A stretch of DNA of 20,166 nucleotides from PFJX01 sp038215555 (GCA_038215555.1 JBBQQT010000054.1:1-20166), one strand, 5' to 3'. Positions 1-8,068 are shown, numbered from the stretch's first letter. Numbers and translations are program-made. The notes: generated from the sequence alone by a model not told the origin.

Positions 1-121
1 GAGCCATGCGAGCGGCGATGATCTTCAAGCCGTTCGATTCGAAACGGGAATAGATCTTGCCAATCACGTTTTTGGCGACAGCGTCAGGTTTGATGATGGA
101 CAGGGTGCGTTCAACAGCCAT
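1..121 (-). CDS. ndk: Nucleoside diphosphate kinase, N-terminal part (cut by window edge)
   Basis: The first 40 codons of a leftward gene are present; the rest lies outside the window. The N-terminus reads MAVERTLSIIKPDAVAKN, which is the typical opening of bacterial Ndk: the beta-1 strand followed by the conserved IIKPDAV segment containing the Lys that contacts the nucleotide phosphates. Ndk transfers the gamma phosphate of ATP to NDPs through a phospho-histidine and balances cytoplasmic NTP pools. The active-site His lies beyond the edge and cannot be checked. A CGGAG Shine-Dalgarno-like sequence lies about 9 nt before the ATG. Identification rests on the N-terminus alone but is distinctive. 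Confidence 0.93.
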   Translation of the reverse strand, partial: MAVERTLSIIKPDAVAKNVIGKIYSRFESNGLKIIAARMA

Positions 122-328
122 TTTTTATGCTCCGAAGGAAAAAATGATGGGAATTAGTAATGGTGATTACGATTTGGAGAATGCAATGCCCGCCGACCAA
201 GCTCGAGTCGGCGCCAGAAAAGGCATGGCAAAGGATTGAATACAAGCGAAAAAGCGCGCGCAAGTTACCATGAAACGCCCCTAAAATAAAGGCGATGCGC
301 CGTTCCCGCGCGCCCTCTGGAGACCTGA

Positions 329-1060
329 ATGCAAGCCGAAAATGGGATGCCGGAAAATGAAGATGTCCGGAAGAAAGCGCTGCTGCGTCTCGCTGTTGCC
401 GGCGTCGTGACCGCCGCCGCGTTGGGCGGGCTCTGGTGGCTCGACCAGTCCGACAGCAAAAAGCCCCCGGTCGCGGAAGCACCGCCGGCGCCCATCGTTT
501 CCGCGCCACCGCCTGAAGTCGCTGCGCCGCAAACCGAAGCACTGGAAACCGAGCCCAAAGCGCCGCTGGCCGAAGATTCCCCCGCCGTCGGTGCCGAAGC
601 CGGCATGGAAAAAGCAGCTAAGACGGAAGGCTTGCCGGAGAAATCGCCGCCACCGCCGCCCAAAGTCAGCAACAACCTGTCGCCGCCGCGCGTGCAACCT
701 TCGCCGCAACCCGCCTTTCCTTCACAGATGGCGCCCCGCCCCGCCGTCGTGACGCCAGCCCGGCCCGCCCCACCACCCGCTGCCGACCCGCTACCGCAAG
801 CCCAGCCAGGGGTATCAGGCAAAGGCTACGTCGTGCAACTGGGTGTTTTCAGCAATCCCGATAATGCGCGTGAGTTGGTCACCAAGTTGAACAAGCAAGG
901 TATTCGGGCGCACATGGAAGCGCGTGTCCAATTGGGTCCATTCCTGAATCGCCAAGAAGCAGAAAAGGCACAGATCGAAATGCGCAAGCTGGGCTATAAC
1001 GCACTGCTTACGCTGTCTTATTCCGTCGTACCTAACGCTGTTTCGCCTGCCATGAAATGA
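329..1060 (+). CDS. SPOR-domain inner-membrane protein
   Basis: This 243-residue protein has three visible parts. A short charged cytoplasmic N-terminus is followed by one membrane helix at about residues 17-38. A long Pro/Ala-rich linker covers about residues 45-160. A C-terminal SPOR domain covers about residues 164-238 (KGYVVQLGVFSNPDNARELV opening). SPOR domains bind denuded glycan strands of septal peptidoglycan, so a role at the division site as in FtsN/DedD-type proteins is expected; the exact paralogue cannot be assigned. The ATG at 329 follows CTGGAG at a suitable distance. The 3' end overlaps the end of convergent tilS by 29 bp. A TAAAAT box near 281-286 could be its -10 element, which is tentative. 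Confidence 0.85.
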   Translation: MQAENGMPENEDVRKKALLRLAVAGVVTAAALGGLWWLDQSDSKKPPVAEAPPAPIVSAPPPEVAAPQTEALETEPKAPLAEDSPAVGAEAGMEKAAKTEGLPEKSPPPPPKVSNNLSPPRVQPSPQPAFPSQMAPRPAVVTPARPAPPPAADPLPQAQPGVSGKGYVVQLGVFSNPDNARELVTKLNKQGIRAHMEARVQLGPFLNRQEAEKAQIEMRKLGYNALLTLSYSVVPNAVSPAMK

Positions 1061-2417
1061 GCCAGCCGGATTCTTCCGGTTTGGCCAGAAACTCACTGTC
1101 AGCTCCGACTCCTGCTGCCCATACCAGGGCATCGTCAAGATAGATCAACGGCATCGCGCCACGCTGCCAGGCCGGAATTCCGGCTTCGCGCAGCAGGTTC
1201 TTCAAGGTGCGGCGCGGCCGTCCCGGCCCCGGCTTGATCCACTCCCCGCCCTGGCGTCTGCGAATGCTGACCGGCCCCGGAGCAAGACGTACACCCTCAC
1301 CCAGCACAGGCTGAAACTGCAAACTCCCGGCCGCGCCGAGATCAAAGTGCTGTTCGCCCTGCCAGATCAGTATCGAGGTTGCCTCCTGACTGACCTTCGG
1401 CAACACCGCTTCGACCACCGCCCAACCCCGATAGCGCCGCAGCACGTGTTGGCCAAACTCGACGCGGATCTGCGCATCCGGGCGGGCGCCGCACAATTGC
1501 CGCAGCGCCTCGCGCACCGCGTCGGGATGCAATTCCGCACCGGCGCGTTCGAGGAAGCGACGCAACAGATTGCGCGCACGCGATTCCGGCAAAGCTTGCA
1601 ACGCCGAGATGGCCAAGCCGTATTGGCTGATCGCCGCGCGAGCATCCTGATCAGCCAACGCATCCAGCAACTGGGCGGCTTCAGTGAATTGAACCGCGGC
1701 TTGCGCCAAGGCTTTCGGCGCATGCGGAAAATGCTGGATCAGGCGGGGAAACACATCCTGCCGCAACGCGTTGCGCGCCAGTCGGAGATCGGCATTGCTG
1801 GCATCATCGACCCAGGCTAGGTCGATCTCCGCCGCGCCGGCCTCAATTTCAGCCCGCGTCGCCGCCAGCAACGGCCGCAGCAGCATGAGTTTTTCCGTCA
1901 GTGGCCGCGCCTCCGGCATCGCCGCCAGGCCTTTCAAACTGGCGCCCCGAAGCAGTTGCAACAACACCGTCTCGGCCTGATCGTCGCGGTGATGCGCCAG
2001 TACCAGAAAATCGGCATCAAGTTGGCAAAAAACCCGGTAGCGTGCGGCGCGCGCAGCCGCTTCCAGGCCTACTCCAGCAAGCTGAACATCAACGTGATGA
2101 ATTTCCAACGGCACATCGAGGGCAAGACAAACCCGCGTGCAATGCTGCACCCAGGCATCCGCCTGATTCGAAAGGCCATGATGCACATGCACCGCCGTGA
2201 GACTGAAACCCAGCGATTGCCTGGCCTCGGCCAGCAGATGCAGCAAAACGCTGGAATCCAGACCACCCGAGTAAGCGACACAAAACCGGCTGCATGCGCC
2301 AATACCTGCCGCCGTATTACCTGCCTTGATATGACGTTTCAAGCAGGCATCCAGTTGGTGCATCAAGCATGCCCAAGCCGGGTTCCGGCCGGGTGTCAAC
2401 GCAACCCCGGAAGTCAT
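1032..2417 (-). CDS. tilS: tRNA(Ile)-lysidine synthase
   Basis: TilS converts C34 of the CAU-anticodon tRNA-Ile to lysidine with ATP and lysine, switching both charging and codon reading from AUG to AUA. It is essential in most bacteria. The PP-loop ATPase signature SGGLDS sits at residues 50-55, inside CVAYSGGLDSSVLLHLL. It is followed by VHVHHGLSNQADAW and LAHHRDDQAETVLLQLLRG, both characteristic of this family. The 461 residues include the central and C-terminal TilS domains (GEWIKPGPGRPRRTLKNLL near the end). It is the last gene of a leftward operon, 14 bp after accA. The ATG at 2417 is taken as start; an in-frame ATG at 2363, 18 codons on, would also be compatible with the family. Confidence 0.96.
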   Translation of the reverse strand: MTSGVALTPGRNPAWACLMHQLDACLKRHIKAGNTAAGIGACSRFCVAYSGGLDSSVLLHLLAEARQSLGFSLTAVHVHHGLSNQADAWVQHCTRVCLALDVPLEIHHVDVQLAGVGLEAAARAARYRVFCQLDADFLVLAHHRDDQAETVLLQLLRGASLKGLAAMPEARPLTEKLMLLRPLLAATRAEIEAGAAEIDLAWVDDASNADLRLARNALRQDVFPRLIQHFPHAPKALAQAAVQFTEAAQLLDALADQDARAAISQYGLAISALQALPESRARNLLRRFLERAGAELHPDAVREALRQLCGARPDAQIRVEFGQHVLRRYRGWAVVEAVLPKVSQEATSILIWQGEQHFDLGAAGSLQFQPVLGEGVRLAPGPVSIRRRQGGEWIKPGPGRPRRTLKNLLREAGIPAWQRGAMPLIYLDDALVWAAGVGADSEFLAKPEESGWLISWQAKQR

Positions 2418-2431
2418 CGCTACCCCGAGCG

Positions 2432-3397
2432 TCAGACGCGCGTTTCCTTGAACTTGCCGTAACCCATCAAACGGGCATAGCGGCTATTCAGCAAGGCATT
2501 CAACGGCCGTTCACGCAGATTGACCAGCGTCTCGGACAAGACCTTGCGCAGCGATTCCATCATCACTTCCGGTTCGCGATGTGCGCCACCAAGCGGTTCG
2601 TTGACGATCTGGTCGATCAGACCCAGGGTTTTCAACTTGGGCGCGGTAATGCTCAACGCTTCCGCCGCCAAAGAGGCCTTGTCGGCGCTTTTCCAAAGAA
2701 TCGAGGCGCAACCTTCCGGCGAAATCACCGAATAAGTAGCGTATTGCAACATGATCAACGCATCCCCAACACCGATTGCCAGCGCGCCGCCGGAACCACC
2801 CTCGCCGATCACCGTACAGATGATTGGCGTCTTCAGTTCCGCCATCACATACAAATTGCGCGCAATGGCTTCCGATTGACCGCGTTCTTCCGCGTCGATT
2901 CCGGGGTAGGCGCCCGGTGTGTCGATGAAGGTAAAAACGGGAATGCGGAATTTTTCCGCCAACCGCATCAGGCGCAGCGCCTTGCGGTAGCCCTCTGGAC
3001 GCGGCATACCGAAGTTGCGGTACTGGCGTTCCTTGGTATCGCGGCCTTTCTGATGGCCGATCACCATCACCGGTTCTCCCTGGAACCGCGCCAGGCCGCC
3101 GACGATTGCCGGATCGTCGGCGAACGCACGGTCGCCGTGCAACTCCTGAAACTCGGTGAACAAACCTTGCACATAGTCGAGCGTGTAAGGTCGTTGCGCA
3201 TGGCGAGCGACCTGAGAAATCTGCCAGGCGTTGAGCTTGCCGTAGATCTGCTTGGTCAGCGCCGCGCTTTTCTTGCGCAGACGCTCGATCTCTTCGGAGA
3301 TGTCGAGTGCGGGGTCATTCTGCACTTCGGACAACTCCTCGATCTTCGCCTCCAGTTCGGCGATCGGCTGTTCGAAGTCGAGAAAAGTCAGCTTCAT
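2432..3397 (-). CDS. accA: Acetyl-CoA carboxylase carboxyltransferase subunit alpha
   Basis: AccA pairs with AccD to move the carboxyl group from biotin on AccB to acetyl-CoA, giving malonyl-CoA, the first committed step of fatty-acid synthesis in the cytoplasm. The 321 residues match the family's usual length of about 320. Diagnostic segments are the N-terminal MKLTFLDFEQPIAELEAKIE, then FQELHGDRAFADDPAIVGG, then FGMPRPEGYRKALRLM, FIDTPGAYPGIDAEERGQSE, and the oxyanion-loop region GEGGSGGALAIGVGD. It lies between slyD (68-bp gap) and tilS (14-bp gap) in the same leftward operon. The accA-tilS order is common in betaproteobacteria. No defects are visible. Confidence 0.98.
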   Translation of the reverse strand: MKLTFLDFEQPIAELEAKIEELSEVQNDPALDISEEIERLRKKSAALTKQIYGKLNAWQISQVARHAQRPYTLDYVQGLFTEFQELHGDRAFADDPAIVGGLARFQGEPVMVIGHQKGRDTKERQYRNFGMPRPEGYRKALRLMRLAEKFRIPVFTFIDTPGAYPGIDAEERGQSEAIARNLYVMAELKTPIICTVIGEGGSGGALAIGVGDALIMLQYATYSVISPEGCASILWKSADKASLAAEALSITAPKLKTLGLIDQIVNEPLGGAHREPEVMMESLRKVLSETLVNLRERPLNALLNSRYARLMGYGKFKETRV

Positions 3398-3465
3398 GTC
3401 GTTAACGGGTTACCAGAAGGGGTACGCATTCTACATGAGCGGGAAACCCGCTCCCGGCACCGACA

Positions 3466-3951
3466 TCAATGATGATGGTCATGCGGGCCATGCACATGGC
3501 CATGCTCGATCTCTTCCGCCGAAGCTGCGCGGACCGACTGCACGGTACATTGCAGACGCAGGCTCTGACCCGCCAGCGGATGATTGCCATCCACCACCAC
3601 CTTGCCATCGGCGACATCGGTCACGGTGTAAAGCATGACGTGTTCACCATCTTCGCTGGCGCCTTCCAATTGCATGCCGATCTTCACTTCTTCCGGGAAT
3701 GCGTCGATCGGTTCGATCCGAACCAGCTCGGCATCGTATTCACCGAACGCATCGTCCGGCTCCAGCACCAGATCAAGTTCAGCCCCGGCAGCCTGACCTT
3801 CCAGCGCCGCTTCGACGCGTGGGAAGATGCCATCGTAACCACCCTGCAAATAGACTGCCGGCGACTCGGCAAGCGCTTCTTCCAGCATTTCGCCATCCAG
3901 GGTGGTGAGCCGATAGGTCAGCGCGACAACAGTGTCTTTTCCGATTTGCAA
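3466..3951 (-). CDS. slyD: FKBP-type peptidyl-prolyl isomerase / metallochaperone SlyD
   Basis: SlyD catalyses cis-trans isomerisation of prolyl bonds and acts as a chaperone. Its His-rich tail binds nickel and helps hydrogenase maturation in E. coli. The 161 residues show the split FKBP fold: VVALTYRLTTLDGEMLEE at the start, then FPRVEAALEGQAAGAELDLVL, the inserted flap with EPDDAFGEYD, and VDGNHPLAGQSLRLQCTV. The C-terminus is a short metal-binding tail, HGHVHGPHDHHH, much shorter than that of E. coli SlyD. The start is a TTG at 3951. It follows the TAA of the upstream peroxiredoxin gene with no gap, and the AAGGAG ribosome site lies inside the last codons of that gene, so the two are probably translationally coupled. 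Confidence 0.93.
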   Translation of the reverse strand: MQIGKDTVVALTYRLTTLDGEMLEEALAESPAVYLQGGYDGIFPRVEAALEGQAAGAELDLVLEPDDAFGEYDAELVRIEPIDAFPEEVKIGMQLEGASEDGEHVMLYTVTDVADGKVVVDGNHPLAGQSLRLQCTVQSVRAASAEEIEHGHVHGPHDHHH

Positions 3952-4413
3952 TTAAAGCTCCTTGACAAGTTTGAAAACTTCTGCGGCGTGGCCTTTCGGC
4001 GTCACGCCAGGCAGGACATGCGCAATCTCGCCCTGGCCATTGATGATAAAAGTAGTGCGATTGACGCCTTCACGCATGACGCCATCGACTTCGCGGTTCA
4101 CCAGAACCCCATAGTCACGGCACGCAATTCCGTCTTTGTCGGCCAGCAAACGCACCGTGATGCCATGTTTATCGCGAAACGCGCCATGCCGGATGCAATC
4201 GTCGCGCGAGACGCCGACCACTATGCAATTCAGCCGCGAAAAGTCATGCTCAAGATCACTGAACTCGATCGCTTCAGTCGTGCAGCCGGGCGTATCATCG
4301 CGCAGATAAAAGAACAGAACGAGCGGTTTGCCATGGTAATCCGCCAGTTTGGCGATTGTCATGTCCGCATCGGGCAATTCAAAATCTGGCGCTCGGTCGC
4401 CGTTGTTCAGCAT
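3952..4413 (-). CDS. bcp: Peroxiredoxin of the Bcp/PrxQ family
   Basis: This 153-residue thiol peroxidase reduces hydrogen peroxide and organic peroxides with a reactive cysteine. The N-terminus MLNNGDRAPDFELPD and the active-site segment TPGCTTEAIEFSDL define the family; Cys44 is the peroxidatic residue. The position where E. coli Bcp keeps its resolving Cys (five residues later) is Ile49, so this is not the classical alpha-2 pairing. Cys63, Cys73 and Cys98 are the remaining candidates, or the enzyme works as a 1-Cys type. The ATG at 4413 was chosen over a more distant one at 4542 because GAGGAG precedes it and the family N-terminus begins there. It heads the leftward operon with slyD, accA and tilS. 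Confidence 0.92.
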   Translation of the reverse strand: MLNNGDRAPDFELPDADMTIAKLADYHGKPLVLFFYLRDDTPGCTTEAIEFSDLEHDFSRLNCIVVGVSRDDCIRHGAFRDKHGITVRLLADKDGIACRDYGVLVNREVDGVMREGVNRTTFIINGQGEIAHVLPGVTPKGHAAEVFKLVKEL

Positions 4414-4448
4414 GTGTTCCACTCCTCGCGAAAAATCGAAAGCATTAT
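4414..4448. promoter_or_regulatory. 35-bp divergent gap between bcp and ycfD-like gene
   Basis: Only 35 bp separate the two divergent ATG codons. The gap holds the GAGGAG ribosome site of the leftward gene and a weak GAAAG for the rightward one. There is no room for two full promoters, so at least one promoter must lie inside the opposing reading frame. No clear -35/-10 pair was recognised in the gap itself. Confidence 0.5.
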
Positions 4449-5693
4449 ATGAATAAGCCCGTGAATAACCCCGTGAATCACCCTGCCAACAAGTCCAAGG
4501 AAAAATCTTCTCCTGCCAGCCCGAAGCAAGACAGCAAGCCATTCACGGAGGCGGATTATTCCCTGCAAACCTTGCTTGGCGGCATGTCGGTAGAAAAATT
4601 TCTTGCCGAGCATTGGCACAAGAAACCTCTTCTGGTGCGTCAGGCTTTGCCCAACTTCGGCGACTGGCTGAATCGCAACAGCTTGTCCGAACTGGCCTGC
4701 CAGGACAATTCCGAAGGCCGCCTGGTGCAATTCAAGCGCGGCCAATGCCAACTTGAGTACGGCCCTTTCGAAGCGGAAGAGTTGGATGCCTTGCCGAAAA
4801 AGAACTGGAGCTTGCTGGTTTCCGGCGTCAATCACCTGCTGCCGCAGGGCGATTGGCTGCTGCATCGGTTCGACTTCATTCCCGCTGCCCGCCTGGATGA
4901 CCTGATGGTCAGCTTCGCCCCGCCCGGCGGCGGCGTCGGACCGCATTTCGACTCCTACGACGTATTCCTGATTCAGGGCCAGGGCCGCCGCCGCTGGGAA
5001 ATCAGCGCGCAGGACGACCTGACCGTGGTCGAAGGCGCGCCACTGCGCATCCTGCAGCAATTCCGCGTCGACGAGTCGTGGGAACTGGAACCCGGCGACA
5101 TGCTGTATCTGCCGCCGCAACTCGCCCACAACGGCGTCGCACTGACCGATTGCATGACTTGGTCGATCGGCTTCCGCGCACCAAAGGCGGAAGAAATCGT
5201 CAATCAGTTTCTGACCTATCTGCAAGACAAGCTGGAATTGCCCGGCATGTATTCAGACCCGACACTGAAGCGACAAAAACATGTCGCCGAAATCCCCAGC
5301 GCGATGCTCGATTGGGCCGATAAAACCATCCGCGCCGCCGTGCGCTGGGACAAATCCGACATCACCGATTTTCTCGGTCGCTACCTGAGCGAACCGAAGT
5401 CGCATGTTTATTTCGATCCGCCGGCACGGCCAAAATCACTCGCCGCTTTTGCCAAGACCATCCAGAAGCATGGCGTCGCGCTGGATGCACGCAGCCAGAT
5501 GCTGTTCCGCGGCAATGCCTTTTTCATCAATGGCGAACGTCTGGAAGCCTCGCCGGGCATCACCAGCATGCTTATCAATCTGGCCGACAAACGCTACCTG
5601 GAACCGGGTGATTGCACGCATGAACAAAGCTCGGAAATGATCACTCTGCTGCACCTCTGGTATCAGGCGGGGTACGTGTTTCCAGCCGGCTGA
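4449..5693 (+). CDS. ycfD: JmjC/cupin Fe(II)/2-oxoglutarate oxygenase, ribosomal protein arginine hydroxylase (YcfD/RoxA-like)
   Basis: E. coli YcfD hydroxylates Arg81 of ribosomal protein L16 using Fe(II), oxygen and 2-oxoglutarate. This 414-residue protein shows the same layout: FLAEHWHKKPLLVRQALPNF near the N-terminus, then the iron-binding HxD at His166-Asp168 (GPHFDSYDVFLIQ), and the distal His227 in MLYLPPQLAHNGVAL. The 59-residue spacing between Asp and the distal His is close to that of YcfD. A winged-helix-like C-terminal region follows. The extra N-terminal 35 residues are Asn/Pro/Lys-rich and look disordered. The start at 4449 is preceded by only weak GAAAG. Its stop is 2 bp from the stop of convergent ycaO, leaving no room for a terminator between them. 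Confidence 0.9.
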   Translation: MNKPVNNPVNHPANKSKEKSSPASPKQDSKPFTEADYSLQTLLGGMSVEKFLAEHWHKKPLLVRQALPNFGDWLNRNSLSELACQDNSEGRLVQFKRGQCQLEYGPFEAEELDALPKKNWSLLVSGVNHLLPQGDWLLHRFDFIPAARLDDLMVSFAPPGGGVGPHFDSYDVFLIQGQGRRRWEISAQDDLTVVEGAPLRILQQFRVDESWELEPGDMLYLPPQLAHNGVALTDCMTWSIGFRAPKAEEIVNQFLTYLQDKLELPGMYSDPTLKRQKHVAEIPSAMLDWADKTIRAAVRWDKSDITDFLGRYLSEPKSHVYFDPPARPKSLAAFAKTIQKHGVALDARSQMLFRGNAFFINGERLEASPGITSMLINLADKRYLEPGDCTHEQSSEMITLLHLWYQAGYVFPAG

Positions 5694-5695
5694 AG

Positions 5696-7420
5696 TCAAA
5701 ACACCAGCTTGCGATACGCCCGCAGCAAACGCTGATGGGTGACGCAACCTGCCAGATCCTGCCCCGGCGCGTCGAGGCCGAAGAAGCGCTCCTCGCCGCG
5801 TAACATGGCCTGTGCCGTGGTCAGCGTGTAGTTGCCGAACAGACTGAGCAGACTGGCTTGATAGGCTTCCGGGTCATCCATCTGCAGCAGGGTTTCGACA
5901 CAGCGATAGACCTGACGCCGATCCGGGTCGAGCTGGTCGAACTGGCGCACCCACTGGCAACCCTCTTCCACCGCTTCGCGATCCTGTATCGCCAGCGCCA
6001 GCAATAGTTTGAGTTCGCCGACGCGCAAGTCATGCCAGAGTGACCAGGCATCCTCCGCCAGGCCGATCAATGCCGGTACCGGGCGCTGATCATCGAGGCC
6101 GAGTTCGTCCAGCGTAGCGAGTAATTCACGCAGCGCGTCGTCATCCTGTTGCGGCAGGTGCAGCAGGCTTTGATGCAACGGGTTACCGACGCTGTTGTTG
6201 TTCCATTCCAGGTCATCAATCGGGTAAATCTCCGACATGCTGGGCACCAAAATACGGCAGGCGTAAACGCCCAGATGCGGGAAATCGGCAATGTAAATAT
6301 CGCGGCCATCGGCGTGAATCAACTCGCAAAGCCAACCGAATTCTTCCTCCGTTGTTTTGACAACCCCGCATGAAGAATCCCAGTCGACAAACTCGTAATC
6401 CGGCGTCGCACGCAGGAATTCCCAGCTGATGATGCCGCTGGAGTCGACAAAATGGATTTCCAGATTCGGCGAGTCGGCGATTTCGTCGAGGTCGAAACCC
6501 GGCTCCGGGAAGTCGCCCAACGCATCCAGCGCGCGGCCTTGCAGCAACTCGGTGAGTGCACGTTCCAGCGCCACCTCGAAGCGCGGATGCGCACCGAAGC
6601 TGGAGAAACAGCCTTGATCGTTCGGGTTGAGCAAGGTCACGTTCATCACCGGGTACTGGCCGCCGAGCGAGGCATCCTTGACCAGAATGCCGAAACCGGC
6701 GGCGCGCAGATCGCGGATGCCGGCTTCGATCTTCGGATAGCGCGCAATCACGTCCTCCGGCACATCCGGCAGGCAGATGCCCTCGCCGATGATCTTGAAT
6801 TTGAAGAAGCGCTCGAAAATTTCCGACAGCGCCTGCACACGCGCTTCGGACGCCGTATTTCCGGCCGACATGCCGTTGCTGACATACAGGTTGCCAATCA
6901 GGTTGACCGGAAACCAGATGGTTTCGCCGTCACGCTGACGTTGATACGGCAAAGCACAGATGCCGCGCGCAGCGTTGCCGGAATTGCGGTCGACCAGCGC
7001 ACTGGCGGGCACCGCGTCATCCGGGTTGTAGAAGGCGCGCAATTCGTCGTCCAGCAAGCCAGCGGGCCAGGTTTCGTCGTCCGTCAAGGCAAACCATTTT
7101 TCCTGCGGGTAATGCACGAATTCGCGTTGCGCGATGGTTTCGCCGAGGTAGTAATGCGACCAGAAATAGTTACAGCCCAGACGCTCGAAAAACTCGCCCA
7201 GCGCGCTCGCCCGCGCCGCCAGCTCGGTCGCGCCCTTGCCGTTGGTGAACAGAAGCGGGCAATCCTGATCGCGGATATGCACCGACCAGGCGTTGGCGAC
7301 CGGATTCAGCCAGGAGCGCTCCTCGATGTTGAAGCCGAGATCGGCCAGTTTGTCCTGCATCGATTGGATGGACGATTCCAGCGAGGCATCTTTGCCGGCG
7401 ATAAAACTTTCAGTAGTCAT
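5696..7420 (-). CDS. ycaO: YcaO-family protein, ribosomal protein S12 methylthiotransferase accessory factor type
   Basis: YcaO proteins bind ATP and activate amide carbonyls. E. coli YcaO supports beta-methylthiolation of S12 by RimO through an unclear mechanism. The 574 residues closely follow the E. coli architecture, opening with FIAGKDASLESSIQSMQDKL and NIEERSWLNPVANAWSVHIR, then FTNGKGATELAARASALGEF with the Glu residues of the ATP site, and GMSAGNTASEARVQALSEIF. A C-terminal tetratricopeptide-like region follows (LGLDDQRPVPALIGLAEDAW onwards). The start at 7420 (MTTESFIAGKD) is preferred over 7465 because the family begins there; the ribosome site TCTGGA is weak. No precursor peptide or cyclodehydratase partner is nearby, so a peptide natural-product role is unlikely. 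Confidence 0.93.
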   Translation of the reverse strand: MTTESFIAGKDASLESSIQSMQDKLADLGFNIEERSWLNPVANAWSVHIRDQDCPLLFTNGKGATELAARASALGEFFERLGCNYFWSHYYLGETIAQREFVHYPQEKWFALTDDETWPAGLLDDELRAFYNPDDAVPASALVDRNSGNAARGICALPYQRQRDGETIWFPVNLIGNLYVSNGMSAGNTASEARVQALSEIFERFFKFKIIGEGICLPDVPEDVIARYPKIEAGIRDLRAAGFGILVKDASLGGQYPVMNVTLLNPNDQGCFSSFGAHPRFEVALERALTELLQGRALDALGDFPEPGFDLDEIADSPNLEIHFVDSSGIISWEFLRATPDYEFVDWDSSCGVVKTTEEEFGWLCELIHADGRDIYIADFPHLGVYACRILVPSMSEIYPIDDLEWNNNSVGNPLHQSLLHLPQQDDDALRELLATLDELGLDDQRPVPALIGLAEDAWSLWHDLRVGELKLLLALAIQDREAVEEGCQWVRQFDQLDPDRRQVYRCVETLLQMDDPEAYQASLLSLFGNYTLTTAQAMLRGEERFFGLDAPGQDLAGCVTHQRLLRAYRKLVF

Positions 7421-7495
7421 GCGAATTCCAGATGTATGTGTTGACTGCCAGGTGGGGCCGCGCATCCCACGGCTAATTTGTTCTCACCAAAATAT

Positions 7496-7611
7496 CGTCA
7501 TTCCGGCGTGCATTTAGCCGGAATCCAGAAGCGTAAATCCAATCCAATCAAACAGTTAACCCCCGGCTTGTTGAACGAACTGGATTCCGGCTTACAACCG
7601 CCGGAATGACG
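7496..7611. repeat. Palindromic intergenic repeat, copy 1
   Basis: A 116-bp segment starts CGTCATTCCGGCG and ends CGCCGGAATGACG, with inner arms GCCGGAATCCAG and CTGGATTCCGGC. The two ends are inverted copies of each other over about 33 bp with a few differences, and each end is itself a small palindrome. The pattern resembles the abundant ATTCC(n)GGAAT repeat families of proteobacteria (the neisserial dRS3 repeat is one analogue). A related copy occurs at 18219-18297. It sits just upstream of ycaO. Confidence 0.8.
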
Positions 7612-7734
7612 GCAAATCAAAGACTTATCGTTAGAACAAATTTGCCGTGCCGCGCACCCTATCACGGCTTGATATCTGGTTGACACCCGGCCAGGCGGAT
7701 ACAACTCAGACAGATTTTGTCGGTTATTGCGCTT

Positions 7735-8017
7735 ATGCCCCAAACGCCGCAAGCGATCACCACGGTTTACACCGGTCACCCATTCGGCGTCTGGGCCGGA
7801 CCAAACGGCGATGGCCGCGCAATTCTGCTCGGCGAATGGGTCGACAAGGCAATAAACAGCCACGAAATCCAGCTCAAGGGCGACGGGCACGCCGTGTTGC
7901 GCCCAGTTTTCTCCGCTTCGCCTGCTTGCCCGCCCGTTCCGCGAACAACCGGAGTTTTCGAGCTATGCCGGCCTGCCACCAGACTGGGTGAAAGATCTGT
8001 CGGTCAGTTGCTCATCC
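7735..8017 (+). pseudogene. selO: Remnant of selO (YdiU family protein adenylyltransferase)
   Basis: Two pieces of one gene are recognisable in different frames. The piece at 7735-7902 reads ITTVYTGHPFGVWAGPNGDG, then RAILLGE and EIQLKGDGHAVLR, matching the N-terminal SelO block YxGHQFGxWxxQLGDGRAILLGE. The stretch between QLKG and GDGxAVLR is missing. The piece at 7931-8017, one frame over, reads EQPEFSSYAGLPPDWVKDLS followed by VSCSS, matching the C-terminal tail of SelO (LPPDW...VSCSS), but the stop after it is lost. Intact SelO has about 490-520 residues; here about 85 remain. SelO attaches AMP to proteins in oxidative stress. This copy cannot be functional. Confidence 0.8.
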
Positions 8018-8068
8018 TGTGCCGCTGTTTTTGGGTTGAAAACTCAGGGTTAAAAGTCGAAGGTTCAA

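Noticed and set aside
2369..3472. 367-codon plus-strand open frame
   Set aside because: Lies opposite accA, whose protein is unmistakable; the translation is low in family features and arises from G+C-rich codon bias.
4407..5225. 272-codon minus-strand open frame
   Set aside because: Antisense to the JmjC oxygenase gene; no recognisable domain.
5696..7420. YcaO as part of an azoline peptide cluster
   Set aside because: No precursor peptide, dehydrogenase, transporter or E1-like partner nearby, and the sequence follows the house-keeping E. coli type.
6452..7444. 330-codon plus-strand open frame
   Set aside because: Antisense to ycaO; no recognisable domain.
7496..7611. Possible CRISPR repeats
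   Set aside because: Only a single palindromic repeat with inverted arms; no regular direct repeats and spacers, and no cas genes.
7620..7720. TTGACA with a TACAAC box upstream of the selO remnant
   Set aside because: Spacing of 14 bp is too short and the downstream gene is broken.
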